Origin: Methylococcaceae bacterium
GTDB lineage: Bacteria > Pseudomonadota > Gammaproteobacteria > Methylococcales > Methylomonadaceae
Assembly: GCA_006844585.1 (NCBI GenBank)
Contig: SPJM01000348.1
Span: 1 to 61,476, forward strand
Length of the DNA: 61,476 bases
Reading direction: 5' to 3'
The notes under the pieces were generated by a model. It ran no database searches. It had not been told where the DNA came from and worked only from the letters and a program-made list of their open reading frames with translations. The stretch's first letter is position 1, and the number at the start of each line of letters is the position of its first letter. The translations under genes and the position numbers were made by a program. Shown piece after piece: positions 36,943-45,829 of this stretch.

Positions 36943-38090
36943 GATTTACTCCGGCTGCTTCGAATGGACGATCCATTTTTTCTAAATTGGGAAGCAGAGC
37001 GCTTCGCGTTGTTATGGTTGACTGGTTGATTGTTTGGAGTGGTCTGGTTAATGGGGGGCGGTTGCAGATGATTAATGGGAAGATAAAACATACTGTTGCC
37101 GCCATCGACATTGACCAGGACTTTATTGGTATTCCGGTATAAGTTTTCTTTGGCTTCCAGATAAAGACGTTTACGGGTGATTTTGGGCGCTTTTTGGTAT
37201 TCAACTAATAAATGGTCAAAGCGTGCGCTTTCACCTTGCGCTTTAGCAATAATTTCTTCTTCATAAGCTTCTGCCTCCAAGAGCATGCGGCTGGCCGCAC
37301 CTCTTGCTTTAGGGATGACCTCGTTGGCATAGGCTTGAGCCTCATTGATCAAACGCTGTTTGTCTTCACGCGCTCTAATCGCATCTTCAAAAGCGTTTTG
37401 CACCTCTTCCGGCGGTTGTGCGTCTTGTAAATTAACGCTGGCGATTCGTAGACCTGTTTGGTATTGGTCCATCGCATCCTGCACTGCTTGTTTGATTTCA
37501 CTGACAATTTGGCTGCGCCCTTCAGTGAGGATAAAATCCATATCATTACGCCCGATGACGCCGCGTTCTATACTTTCTGTGACTTGTTTTAATGTGGTTT
37601 CATTGGCTTTAACATTAAACAAATAATCCCGGGCATTATTGATTTGATACTGAATGGCTAATCTGACGCTGACAATATTTTCATCTTTGGTCAGCATCAA
37701 AGAATCGGGTTGTTCCGAGCGGCCTACGTTTGAACGCAGATTAGTTTTGTAGCCGACTTCGATATAACGTTGTTTTTCAACATTGACTATCCTAACCTCT
37801 TCTATTGGATAAGGTATATGCCAATGAGGGCCGGGTAAAGTGGTCTCCAAATAAGCCGAAAAACGGGTAACTACGCCGCGATTGCCTTGATCGACGATAT
37901 AAATTCCGCTTGCCAGCCATGCCATGAGAAATACTAACGGCGTATATATCAGTAGTTTTTTATGGTGTCGTTCATAGAAAGATTCCACTTTATGGAAGTA
38001 ATTTTGACTGAAATCTTTAACTTTTTTTTCCCATTCGTCGTCGCTGTTCTGACTGCTTTGAGAGTTATTTTTATTATTATTCCAGGACAC
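36939..38090 (-). CDS. hflK: Protease modulator HflK
   Basis: 383 residues starting with GTG after a strong GAGGAG. An Asn/Ser-rich cytoplasmic tail and a helix at about 48-65 precede the SPFH domain (IVDQGNRGVVTRFSAYLETT, PGPHWHIPYPIEEVRIVNVE). The coiled coil contains NEAQAYANEVIPKARGAASR. The C-terminal tail is rich in Pro, Asn and Gln. It is the partner of HflC. The start codon lies inside the end of a small upstream frame (38077-38391), so expression may be coupled to it. Confidence 0.95.
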   Translation of the reverse strand: MSWNNNKNNSQSSQNSDDEWEKKVKDFSQNYFHKVESFYERHHKKLLIYTPLVFLMAWLASGIYIVDQGNRGVVTRFSAYLETTLPGPHWHIPYPIEEVRIVNVEKQRYIEVGYKTNLRSNVGRSEQPDSLMLTKDENIVSVRLAIQYQINNARDYLFNVKANETTLKQVTESIERGVIGRNDMDFILTEGRSQIVSEIKQAVQDAMDQYQTGLRIASVNLQDAQPPEEVQNAFEDAIRAREDKQRLINEAQAYANEVIPKARGAASRMLLEAEAYEEEIIAKAQGESARFDHLLVEYQKAPKITRKRLYLEAKENLYRNTNKVLVNVDGGNSMFYLPINHLQPPPINQTTPNNQPVNHNNAKRSASQFRKNGSSIRSSRSKS

Positions 38091-38391
38091 TGTTATCTCC
38101 TCGTTGCTTGGGTTCTGTATTCTTCTTGTTTACGCTCAATAGCGCTTTCGGTTTACCGAAATAGTGGCGGCGATTGCTTGAATAATGTTGATGCGGGGAA
38201 ATCGTGGTAAACAACGGAAGCGAATTTTGAGTATTTGGGGTATTATTTCCTTGTACAAAAGAAATTATTTGTACAGGCTTGTTTAACTGTTTGGCTTTTT
38301 GTTGCAACCATACGAAGAAAGTAAATAAACAGTCTTTTATCGCACTGGATGGGTTATATTTCCTTTTAATACAGTTGTTTGTAGTTGTCAT
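38077..38391 (-). CDS. Possible small leader protein ahead of hflK
   Basis: A 104-codon frame from the ATG at 38391, with AGGAG 7 nt upstream. It runs MTTTNNCIKRKYNPSSAIKD and ends 14 bp inside hflK. It has one hydrophobic patch (CLFTFFVWL) and an Asn/Gln-rich, basic C-terminus, without a recognisable domain. The ribosome site and the overlap with hflK argue for translation. Its low-complexity composition and the operator-like TGTACA pair inside it argue that this may simply be a long 5' leader. Confidence 0.35.
   Translation of the reverse strand: MTTTNNCIKRKYNPSSAIKDCLFTFFVWLQQKAKQLNKPVQIISFVQGNNTPNTQNSLPLFTTISPHQHYSSNRRHYFGKPKALLSVNKKNTEPKQRGDNSVLE
38252..38275. promoter_or_regulatory. 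TGTACA-N12-TGTACA operator candidate
   Basis: Two perfect TGTACA boxes at 38252-38257 and 38270-38275 are exactly 12 bp apart, the arrangement I recall for LitR/PplR-type B12-dependent MerR regulators. It lies 240 bp upstream of the carH-like gene, within the transcribed leader of the hflK operon. Confidence 0.55.
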
Positions 38392-38455
38392 TTTATGTCT
38401 CCTATAGGGCTGTTTAGAATTAAAGAAGAAAAACTTTAAGCAACCCTTGGGTTTT

Positions 38456-38499
38456 AATTTACAACTATGTACAATGTTTGTCAATGACAAAATTGTACA
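38456..38499 (-). promoter_or_regulatory. Leftward promoter overlapped by TGTACA boxes
   Basis: Minus-strand TTGACA (38484-38479) and TAAATT (38461-38456) are 17 bp apart. One TGTACA box (38468-38473) lies within the spacer and another (38494-38499) just upstream. A third, looser box (TGTATACA, 38516-38523) covers the start of the divergent regulator gene. This fits light- and B12-controlled repression by the adjacent regulator of both itself and the hflK operon. Confidence 0.5.
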
Positions 38500-38514
38500 A
38501 ACCATAAACATACT

Positions 38515-39456
38515 ATGTATACAATCAAAACAGTTAGCACATTAACGGGCTTGTCGACTGAAACCTTAAGAGCCTGGGAAAGGCGTTATCAAACGATCAA
38601 GCCGAAGCGGGATGGCAAAGGGCGTAGAGTCTATTCGCAAGATGAGGTTGAACGGCTAAAGGTGTTGTATAAGGCCACTAACCAAGGTTTTGCTATCAGT
38701 AAAATCACCGGTTTGGATATGCTTGAGTTGGAACAATTACTAGCTTCAGGCAAGGCAGGGCAAACACAAGAGCAACAGCAATTTTATTTACAAATCGTCG
38801 ATGCCTTAATGCATTATCGTATGGATGTTTGTGAAGCTTTATTAAAAAGAGCTATTGTGGCAATGGAGCCGTTGGTTTATGTCGAGGAAGTTTTATTGCC
38901 GACTTTACATAAAGTCGGCGATTTATGGCATAACGGCGAAATTTCCATTGCTCAAGAACATTTGTTTTCAGCGACTGTAAAACGTATTTTGATGAGCTTG
39001 ATTAATGCTGGTTCCTTTAAAATTGCAACATACCCCTCGTTGATGTACGCCACACTGAGCGGCGAACGGCATGAGTTTGGAATATTGACGACCTGTTTAT
39101 TAGCTGCTTCTAAAGGTTGTACAACACATTATTTGGGTGTTGATCTGCCGGTTGCCGATATGTTAAATGCGATAGAAAATATACAGCCGACGGTCCTGGT
39201 TATCAGTTGCATTAATTCCCCCATGAGTGAGTCGATGTCGGCGGAATTGCTTCGGCTAAGGAATGAGGCTCCGGAATCACTAAGGTTTTGGATTGGGGGT
39301 AAGGGCGGTGCTTCATTATTAAGTGATAAACAGGAATTGTCGAATAAGTATGTTTACCTGAAAGACCTGACCGGTTATGTATGGCATCTTCAACAATTGA
39401 TGGGGGCTTTCAGTGGCGAAGTAGGTACTAAGGCGGTCTCAATGGCTAAGGGTTGA
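38515..39456 (+). CDS. CarH/LitR-type B12-dependent photoreceptor regulator (MerR family)
   Basis: 313 residues. Residues 1-70 are a MerR DNA-binding domain (YTIKTVSTLTGLSTETLRAW). Residues 85-165 are the four-helix cap, with the W-x9-EH motif W138 to E148-H149 that packs over adenosylcobalamin in CarH. Residues 172-300 are the Rossmann B12 domain, with E-x-H-x-x-G at 184-189 whose H186 would be the lower cobalt ligand. CarH proteins repress in the dark as tetramers and release DNA when light breaks the Co-C bond. The gene is divergent from the hflK operon, with TGTACA boxes between them, and a lipocalin gene follows. Confidence 0.85.
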   Translation: MYTIKTVSTLTGLSTETLRAWERRYQTIKPKRDGKGRRVYSQDEVERLKVLYKATNQGFAISKITGLDMLELEQLLASGKAGQTQEQQQFYLQIVDALMHYRMDVCEALLKRAIVAMEPLVYVEEVLLPTLHKVGDLWHNGEISIAQEHLFSATVKRILMSLINAGSFKIATYPSLMYATLSGERHEFGILTTCLLAASKGCTTHYLGVDLPVADMLNAIENIQPTVLVISCINSPMSESMSAELLRLRNEAPESLRFWIGGKGGASLLSDKQELSNKYVYLKDLTGYVWHLQQLMGAFSGEVGTKAVSMAKG

Positions 39457-39512
39457 TATCTCACAGAGGAAAACAACAGGCTTACGTTTTGGAATATTTA
39501 AGGGGTGGATTA

Positions 39513-40034
39513 ATGCGTATTATTTTAATTTTACTAATGGTTGCTTTAGGCGGGTGTACATCTATCCCGAAGGGTTTAACAGCGGTTGATGATTTCAATC
39601 TGCAACGGTATTTAGGCGAATGGCATGAAATTGCGCGATTAGATCATAGTTTCGAGCGCGGTTTAAGCCGTATTACTGCAGAATATCGTTTGAATGAAAC
39701 AGGCGGAATTACGGTTATAAACAGCGGTTATAACGATAAATCCGGCGAACGTGAATCGGCTGAAGGGGTTGCTTATTTTATTGACGAGCCGGATAAAGGG
39801 AGTTTGGAAGTTTCTTTTTTTTGGCCTTTTTACGGGGGATACCATATTATTGAATTAGATAAGGTGGATTATCAATACGCTATGATTTCCGGCCCGAACC
39901 GAGATTATTTTTGGATTTTGGCGCGCAAGCCCACTTTACCTGAGTCCCTTTTAAAGGCTTTAGTTAATAAAGCCAAGATGCTGGGTTTTGAGACAGAGCA
40001 CTTAATTTATAACGAATTAATGTCAAAGCCATGA
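39513..40034 (+). CDS. blc: Outer-membrane lipocalin Blc-like lipoprotein
   Basis: 173 residues from the ATG at 39513, which has AAGGGG upstream; a longer frame from 39453 would bury the signal sequence. The lipoprotein signal MRIILILLMVALGGC ends in lipobox LGGC. LQRYLGEWHEIARLDHSFER holds the GxW lipocalin signature, and YAMISGPNRDYFWILARKP matches the second conserved region of Blc. Blc proteins bind fatty acids or lysophospholipids at the outer membrane. Its position right after the photoreceptor gene suggests light-linked membrane lipid repair, which is inference. Confidence 0.88.
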   Translation: MRIILILLMVALGGCTSIPKGLTAVDDFNLQRYLGEWHEIARLDHSFERGLSRITAEYRLNETGGITVINSGYNDKSGERESAEGVAYFIDEPDKGSLEVSFFWPFYGGYHIIELDKVDYQYAMISGPNRDYFWILARKPTLPESLLKALVNKAKMLGFETEHLIYNELMSKP

Positions 40035-40349
40035 AGATATTTTGCACTATGTGATGTCGGCGATACCTTGTTTGTCAATGGGTGGGAATTATCGATCACG
40101 GATGATAATAATAAGGTGATTTGCCGTATACTTTTGCTACCGGTTATCCTTAACCTTGGCAGCGCGAAGCATAAACAGGGTTAAATAAACAAGATCAGAG
40201 GCGTCTTATTAATTTGACCTCTTTGATTTTTATAGGATTTTAGAGAGTCGATAGGGCGTTAATTTTTCGATAGCTTGTGATAGTTTTGTGATATTTGTTA
40301 AATAAAATAAAGCCGTAGTAATTTATTTTTTTGTGACAAGGACAAGACT
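40035..40349. other. Gap without a gene before the spondin-like gene
   Basis: 315 bp with no convincing frame. A weak pairing (TTAACC with GGGTTAA, near 40150-40186) and an imperfect stem before a T-rich tract near 40193-40231 may end the blc transcript. The right half is AT-rich and probably contains the promoter of the next gene, but I cannot pick unique boxes. Confidence 0.3.
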
Positions 40350-41180
40350 ATGAAAATTTTTCAAAAAAGTTTAAAAAGCGCAGCTATATACTTGGCAGTG
40401 GGTATTGGTTCCATTCATGCAGCGCCGGTATCTATTAAAGTAAGCATTGATAATTTGGCGCCTGCCGGTGGTGTTGCATTAACCCCGGTTTGGGTTGGGT
40501 TTCATAATGGCAGTTTTGATAGCTATGATCCTGGCGTCGTGAGCTCAGCCGCTTTGGAAGCGTTGGCGGAAGATGGTAACACCGCACCTATCTCTGCTGA
40601 TTTTGCAGCAACGCCTAATGGTGTTGACGGCGCTATTTTGGGAAATGCGCCTCCTTTAATTCAGTCGGGAATGAGTGGACAGTCGATATTTACCCTGGAT
40701 GATGGCGGTGATAACCGTTATTTCTCATATGCCTCAATGGTACTGGTGAGTAACGATTATTTTATTGCCAATGGTAATCCGCTTGCTCATGATCTTGCCG
40801 CCTTGTTGAGTGGGGCAGTCGATGAAATTAGTTTTTTTATTGGCATGCCCGGCGCTGTTCGTGATGCCGGAACGGAAATTAATGATTTTAGCACCTCAGC
40901 GGGTAACGGCTTATTCCCCGGCTTGCCGGCTGGTCAAGGCGCCCCCGGTGTTGGCGTGGATGAAAACGGAGTGGTCACTGCGGTCACAAACCCTTATGCC
41001 GGTTTCCTGAATACTCCACCTGGATTTGATTTTTCCGCTCTGGATTTTAGTCAATACCCCAATGGTATCGCGGAAGTAACCATTAGTGCGGTGCCTGTTC
41101 CACCATTAGCGGCGATGACTCTCCCCGGATTTGCCTTAGTCTTTGGTGCGATGCGTTCAGGGCGTAGTAAAAAATCCTAA
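40350..41180 (+). CDS. Secreted spondin-domain protein with VPxxP-type C-terminal sorting tail
   Basis: 276 residues with a signal peptide (about 1-24, ending IHA). The body has a spondin-N-like pattern: VSIKVSIDNLAPAGGVALTP, VWVGFHNGSFDSYDPG and FSYASMVLVSNDYFIANGNP. The C-terminus reads VPVPPLAAMTLPGFALVFGA then MRSGRSKKS: a VPxxP motif, hydrophobic helix and basic end, the plan of PEP-CTERM/VPxxxP sorting signals processed by exosortase-like enzymes. That would link the protein to the polysaccharide locus; no exosortase gene is in the window. Confidence 0.78.
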   Translation: MKIFQKSLKSAAIYLAVGIGSIHAAPVSIKVSIDNLAPAGGVALTPVWVGFHNGSFDSYDPGVVSSAALEALAEDGNTAPISADFAATPNGVDGAILGNAPPLIQSGMSGQSIFTLDDGGDNRYFSYASMVLVSNDYFIANGNPLAHDLAALLSGAVDEISFFIGMPGAVRDAGTEINDFSTSAGNGLFPGLPAGQGAPGVGVDENGVVTAVTNPYAGFLNTPPGFDFSALDFSQYPNGIAEVTISAVPVPPLAAMTLPGFALVFGAMRSGRSKKS

Positions 41181-41332
41181 GCCTAAAAATATCAGTATTT
41201 AAATCAAAGCAAGCGTATAGTGGATGGCTGGCGTTAGGTAAGGTGCAGTAAATAAACGCCCACGTTGTAGTTTACCTTAGGGGGAGGCTGCACTATTCGC
41301 TGATAATTTTAAACGATTTACGAGACAGGGCA

Positions 41333-41352
41333 AGGTGAGGCACTCCTCACCT
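41333..41352 (+). promoter_or_regulatory. Hairpin in the 5' leader of the response-regulator gene
   Basis: AGGTGAGG and CCTCACCT pair perfectly over 8 bp with a CACT loop. It ends 22 nt before the chosen ATG and could affect translation or mark the end of an upstream transcript; no T tract follows. Confidence 0.35.
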
Positions 41353-41374
41353 ACCGGTAAGATTGAAAAGTTTA

Positions 41375-42091
41375 ATGCAAAATAAACATATTTTGATTAT
41401 TGAAGATAATAGAGACTTGGCGCAATTGCTGGCCATTCACTTGAGAGATCTTCATCATCAGGTTGATTTATGTTTTGATGGTCGTTTGGGACTACAAAAA
41501 GCAAGCAGCGTGAATTATGATTTGGTGGTATTAGACTTGATGTTGCCGGGTTGTGATGGCTTGACGATTTGTCAATCTATTCGTGCTCAGGCCGGTTACA
41601 CGCCTATCCTTATGTTAACCGCAAAGGACACGGAATCAGACCGAGTGCGGGGTTTGGAAACCGGCGCTGATGATTATGTCACGAAACCTTTTAGTGTGAT
41701 TGAATTATTGGCGCGCATTAAAGCGATTTTTCGTCGCGCCGATGCGTTGGAATTTCATGCCGTTTCTGATCCTCTGCAAAAAATGAGGTACGGCGCTTTG
41801 CATGTGTGCCCGGAAAAACGCACGGTTAACATTCATGATCAGACGGTTGAATTGACAGCTAAAGAGTTTGATTTACTGTTATTTTTTTGTCAACATCCCG
41901 GTCGGGTTTATTCGCGCAGTGAGCTACTCGACCACGTTTGGGGGTATGGTCATGATGGATATGAACATACGGTTAATTCCAATATCAATCGATTAAGAGT
42001 CAAAATAGAAGATAATCCCAAGCAACCCCGTTATATTCAGACCGTATGGGGTGTGGGGTATAAATTTTCAGGTACGAAAAGCGATGTTTAA
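41375..42091 (+). CDS. OmpR-family response regulator
   Basis: 238 residues from the ATG at 41375 (a TTG four codons upstream is possible). The receiver domain has the acidic pair IIEDNRD, phosphorylation Asp in VVLDLMLPGCDG, Thr in LMLTAKD and Lys in DDYVTKPFS. The C-terminal winged helix ends HTVNSNINRLRVKIEDNP and YIQTVWGVGYKF. The stop overlaps the start of the histidine kinase gene by 8 bp. Targets are unknown. Confidence 0.92.
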   Translation: MQNKHILIIEDNRDLAQLLAIHLRDLHHQVDLCFDGRLGLQKASSVNYDLVVLDLMLPGCDGLTICQSIRAQAGYTPILMLTAKDTESDRVRGLETGADDYVTKPFSVIELLARIKAIFRRADALEFHAVSDPLQKMRYGALHVCPEKRTVNIHDQTVELTAKEFDLLLFFCQHPGRVYSRSELLDHVWGYGHDGYEHTVNSNINRLRVKIEDNPKQPRYIQTVWGVGYKFSGTKSDV

Positions 42092-43553
42092 GACTTTGTT
42101 TGCAAAACTAACCCTGAGTTTATTGTTTATTTTCATTTTGTTGAGTGTTATGACGATTTCCGTGACGTTTATTGCGACGGGTTTGTATCAACAAGAGGTC
42201 ATGCAAAAGCTCAATAGTGAAGTCGCCGGACATATCGTCAAGGAAATTGAAATATTGCAGGATGATCGCATCAATCATCCGGCGCTGCGAAAACTATTTC
42301 ATTCTTTGATGATATTAAACCCCAGTCTTGAAATTTATCTGCTTGACCATGAAGGTTATATTCTCGCTTTTTCGGCGCCGCCCTGGAAGGTGGTTCGGTT
42401 AATGGTCGATACAGACCCGATTAAACGCTATTTTACCCAGAAAAATTTTATCCCCATTCAAGGCGATGATCCGCGCGATATGGAAAAAACCAAAGTTTTT
42501 TCAGCCGCCAAAGTAGCTTTTAAAGATAAGCCTGACGGATATCTGTATGTGATTCTCGGCGGCGAAGAATATGATTCAATTGAGGAACGAATCAAAGGCA
42601 GTTATATTTTATCACTTAGTTTAATTATCACCGCAGTAGGGCTTCTGATTGCCTTTATGGTGGGTGTGTTATTGTTTGCCGCGCTGACTCGGCGATTAAA
42701 GCGGTTAACTTACGTCATTGCTGAATTTGAACAAAATCCGCAGATCATTCCCGACTTTCCAGCGGTGCGCGTCCGGGGAGATGAAATCGACCAGCTTACC
42801 GGCAGATTCCAGTCCATGGCGGGGAAAATACATCACCAGCTGGATGATTTACAAACTACCGACCACTTGCGCAGAGAGTTGGTGGCCAACGTTTCGCATG
42901 ATTTACGAACACCATTGGCAACTTTACAGGGCTATATAGAAACCTTGCTCATCAAAGAGGTGACTTTAAGCGAGCAGGAGCGGCGAGAATATTTACAAAT
43001 TGCGATCCGGCATTGTACCCGCTTGAATAAACTGGTTGCCGAGTTATTTGAGCTGGCCAAGCTGGATGCCAGTGAAACACGGCTAAAACCGGAAATTTTT
43101 AATCTTGTTGAACTGGCCGAAGATATTGTTCAAAAGTTCTTATTGAGTTTGCGCAAAAAAAACATTCAATTAACCCTGGATTATGCATCGACAGAGCTTT
43201 TTGTCTATGCCGACATCAGTTTGATAGAAAGAGTGCTGGAAAACTTATTGGAAAACGCCTTGCGTTTTGTGCCTGACAATGGCGCTGTGGTGATTGCGTT
43301 AGAGGCGGCTGAGCAACAAGTTCAAATCAAAGTGATTGATAACGGCATGGGTATTCCTGAAACCGAATTGCCTTATATTTTTGATCGTTTTTTTCAATTA
43401 GAAAAAAATCGTAACATCGAGTCTAACCACAGTGGGTTAGGCTTGTCCATCGTCAAGAAAATTATTGAACTTCATCATTCTTTTATTGAAGTGAGTAGTA
43501 AGCCCGGTGAGCAAACCCAGTTCACCTTTTCGTTGCCGGTGAATCCGCTTTGA
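42084..43553 (+). CDS. Sensor histidine kinase
   Basis: 489 residues from the ATG at 42084. Two membrane helices (about 8-30 and 175-200) enclose a periplasmic sensor of about 140 residues, followed by a HAMP region. The HisKA box is LVANVSHDLRTPLATLQGY. ATP-binding boxes are NLLENALRFVPDNG (N), VIDNGMGIP (G1), IFDRFF (F) and SGLGLSIVKK (G2). It partners the overlapping response regulator. The periplasmic ligand is not predictable. Confidence 0.92.
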   Translation: MFKTLFAKLTLSLLFIFILLSVMTISVTFIATGLYQQEVMQKLNSEVAGHIVKEIEILQDDRINHPALRKLFHSLMILNPSLEIYLLDHEGYILAFSAPPWKVVRLMVDTDPIKRYFTQKNFIPIQGDDPRDMEKTKVFSAAKVAFKDKPDGYLYVILGGEEYDSIEERIKGSYILSLSLIITAVGLLIAFMVGVLLFAALTRRLKRLTYVIAEFEQNPQIIPDFPAVRVRGDEIDQLTGRFQSMAGKIHHQLDDLQTTDHLRRELVANVSHDLRTPLATLQGYIETLLIKEVTLSEQERREYLQIAIRHCTRLNKLVAELFELAKLDASETRLKPEIFNLVELAEDIVQKFLLSLRKKNIQLTLDYASTELFVYADISLIERVLENLLENALRFVPDNGAVVIALEAAEQQVQIKVIDNGMGIPETELPYIFDRFFQLEKNRNIESNHSGLGLSIVKKIIELHHSFIEVSSKPGEQTQFTFSLPVNPL

Positions 43554-43572
43554 TCCAAACCCGTTCCCGGAG

Positions 43573-43599
43573 AGGAATGGGGAACTCATCCCCATTCCT
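43573..43599. terminator. Strong intergenic hairpin between convergent genes
   Basis: AGGAATGGGGA pairs perfectly with TCCCCATTCCT around an ACTCA loop. It lies 20 bp after the kinase stop and 10 bp after the end of the opposing gene, so it probably acts as a two-way terminator. No long T tract follows on either strand. Confidence 0.6.
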
Positions 43600-43608
43600 A
43601 GGCGCTTA

Positions 43609-45621
43609 TTATTCTGCAACTTTATAAACCCAATTTATGTAATATCCAGGGTCCCAGCCGAATTTACCGCCGATGACAAAGCCATCGTCAGCGGTTAAAG
43701 GAATAGTAATTTCGGTAAAGCTATAATCATCAATACTGCCTTCGAAACGCCCGTTTTCAGAGTTATAGGGTAAATTCCGATTAAGTAAATAAACATCCGT
43801 TTCATCTAAATATTGATTTGAGTAACCCGTATTCAGGTAATAAACAAAGCCCCTGTTAAGGTAACTTCCAGGGATGAAGCCTTCGGCTACCGCATCTATT
43901 TTTAATGCGGGCAGGGTTTCGCCAGCGGTAATGTTTTCCGGGGGCGCTTCGAATTGAAAGGTTGCTGAATAATCAGCGATAAGGTTATTTGCGTAATTGG
44001 TTTCGACATAATTAAAGACGGCTTGGTTATGGTTTAAATAATAAGACGTTGTCCATTCGTTGCCGCTGCCTGATCGAGGATATTCCCCGCAAATTTCGGT
44101 TGAAGTCTCGGTGGCGTCTTCGCAAATGTCGCCGGTATTTCCGTTGTATTTGGATAATACAATTTTATCCAACACCAGAGTGGGAGCCTTGACTTCAAAT
44201 TTCACCGTCGCTGTGTTTTCAAGCTCACCGTCAGAGACGGAAAATTGAATGCTGTCTTCGCCCAGATAATCGCTGTCTGGATAATAATATCTCAAGCTTC
44301 CGGAACCGCTTAAACGACCATGTTTGGGTTGTTCGGTGATTTGATAAGTCAGCGGGGGGCAAACTATATCCGGAGTTATCGCATCACAGTCCATATCATC
44401 GGCGTGGAGTTCAAAAGCGACTCGGACATTCGGCCTGACCAGCTCAGAAGAGTCATGCGCCATCGGGGCCGTGTTGCGTAATAAGCCATGCACTGAGCCT
44501 TTAGGTTTGATGAAACGATTGAGAGCATCCGGGGTAAGCGCATAAGGGTTGGAAAATAGGGTAACTAACCGTTCGCTATTAACGTCACTGAATTTGTGTT
44601 TTTTTAGGATGATGGCTTCCAATAATTCAGACCAGGCGGCTTTAGCGTCAAATTCCTCAACCTCATATGCGCTTTTGGAAATTTGAGCAGCTCTTAATAG
44701 GGCTGCCACTAAAGCGATTTTTCCGGCTTTATTTTTTTCTTCGCCCTCAGCTTCCGGGTAGTCTTCAACCGCTTTTTCTGCGCCTTCCCGGATTTTAGAA
44801 TATTTTTTAAAAAAATCATCAATGACTTTTTCTTTACTCTGACTGTTGTCTCGGTCATCCTCAATGATGGAAAAAGCGTTAAAGTCCGGGGTTAGCTTTG
44901 TTTCTGTATTGTCGACAATGTGCGTGGGTTCCTGAAAATGTCCTGCTAAGACGGCATCAATGATTTGCGCCATTGAATATCCGTAATCCACCGATTGAAT
45001 GATGGCCATTGCGCTATCTACGCCTTCCGGGAATTGCGCCAGTAGTTTATCGCTGATTTGTTGCCCGGTGGGCGTTAGCTTCCAAATAGTGGACCATAAA
45101 TAGAAAGGCGAGGATAGAGGGGGATTGCCGGTCTCGGTGGCCAGTAAATAAAAGGTATAAGTATCGCCCGGCAGCATTTTGAGCGGGATATCGTTAAGCA
45201 GGCTTTCGTTAATGCGTCTGCTATTACTTCGCCAGGGTGTTAAGCCATTTTTGAACGATTGCAGCGCGCCGGTTTCAGTGATCAGCATTAAATCATCGCC
45301 AAAAATCTCGGGGGCGGTCAGGCCTAAATAAAAATCCATTGAACTGAAGAATGAATTGCTGCGTAGCGTTAAAGTCAAGTCGCCGCTTTCATTTGCAGCC
45401 TCATTAACAGCAATCGGGCGGGCTAGTTCAGGATTATCATGAGTTGTCGTCTTAGCCACAGCTTCATAGGGGGCAATAATTTTGATCTGATCCGGAGCCG
45501 AGATTCGCGCTATTGCCGCGCCGGGTAAAAGTAAGCTGCATATGATCGATAAAATGGCAAATTTGAAACCATTGCAGCTATAATGGCATGCGTTGCTTGT
45601 TTTCGGGTTTGTATAGAACAT
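43609..45621 (-). CDS. Large secreted protein with a cadherin-like (tandem-95) domain
   Basis: 670 residues with a signal peptide (about 1-39) and a good GGAGG site at the start. Residues 420-480 carry an Ig/cadherin-like repeat: YQITEQPKHGRLSGSGSLRY, then SDYLGEDSIQFSVSDGE, as in tandem-95/VCBS adhesion proteins. A highly charged stretch lies near 260-300 (KEKVIDDFFKKYSKIREGAE). The C-terminal 160 residues are beta-rich with two Cys pairs. It may be a surface or matrix protein; I do not recognise the full architecture. Confidence 0.68.
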   Translation of the reverse strand: MFYTNPKTSNACHYSCNGFKFAILSIICSLLLPGAAIARISAPDQIKIIAPYEAVAKTTTHDNPELARPIAVNEAANESGDLTLTLRSNSFFSSMDFYLGLTAPEIFGDDLMLITETGALQSFKNGLTPWRSNSRRINESLLNDIPLKMLPGDTYTFYLLATETGNPPLSSPFYLWSTIWKLTPTGQQISDKLLAQFPEGVDSAMAIIQSVDYGYSMAQIIDAVLAGHFQEPTHIVDNTETKLTPDFNAFSIIEDDRDNSQSKEKVIDDFFKKYSKIREGAEKAVEDYPEAEGEEKNKAGKIALVAALLRAAQISKSAYEVEEFDAKAAWSELLEAIILKKHKFSDVNSERLVTLFSNPYALTPDALNRFIKPKGSVHGLLRNTAPMAHDSSELVRPNVRVAFELHADDMDCDAITPDIVCPPLTYQITEQPKHGRLSGSGSLRYYYPDSDYLGEDSIQFSVSDGELENTATVKFEVKAPTLVLDKIVLSKYNGNTGDICEDATETSTEICGEYPRSGSGNEWTTSYYLNHNQAVFNYVETNYANNLIADYSATFQFEAPPENITAGETLPALKIDAVAEGFIPGSYLNRGFVYYLNTGYSNQYLDETDVYLLNRNLPYNSENGRFEGSIDDYSFTEITIPLTADDGFVIGGKFGWDPGYYINWVYKVAE

Positions 45622-45747
45622 GGCAAGCCTCCCTCTGTATATGATTGTTTTCTTATATACTGCGCTTTTTAGGCTTTTCTGACTTGATCTCGGTCAATAA
45701 TTCAGTTGGTTTTGTCAGGAAAAGTTAAGAATTAGCCGTCATGTGGT

Positions 45748-45777
45748 TGACAGATTGGCTGTGTTTGCCGTATCATC
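45748..45777 (+). promoter_or_regulatory. Promoter of rpmH-rnpA
   Basis: A perfect TTGACA (45748-45753) and TATCAT (45772-45777) are 18 bp apart, with the rpmH ATG 53 bp downstream. Confidence 0.6.
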
Positions 45778-45829
45778 CCAGCTCTTTTTTTATCCGTTTT
45801 TGTTCAATATTAAATAAGGCTGTAGGCAA

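Noticed and set aside
45622-45829. Replication origin next to rpmH
   Set aside because: In many gammaproteobacteria dnaA and an origin lie near rpmH, but I see no cluster of DnaA boxes and no dnaA gene here.
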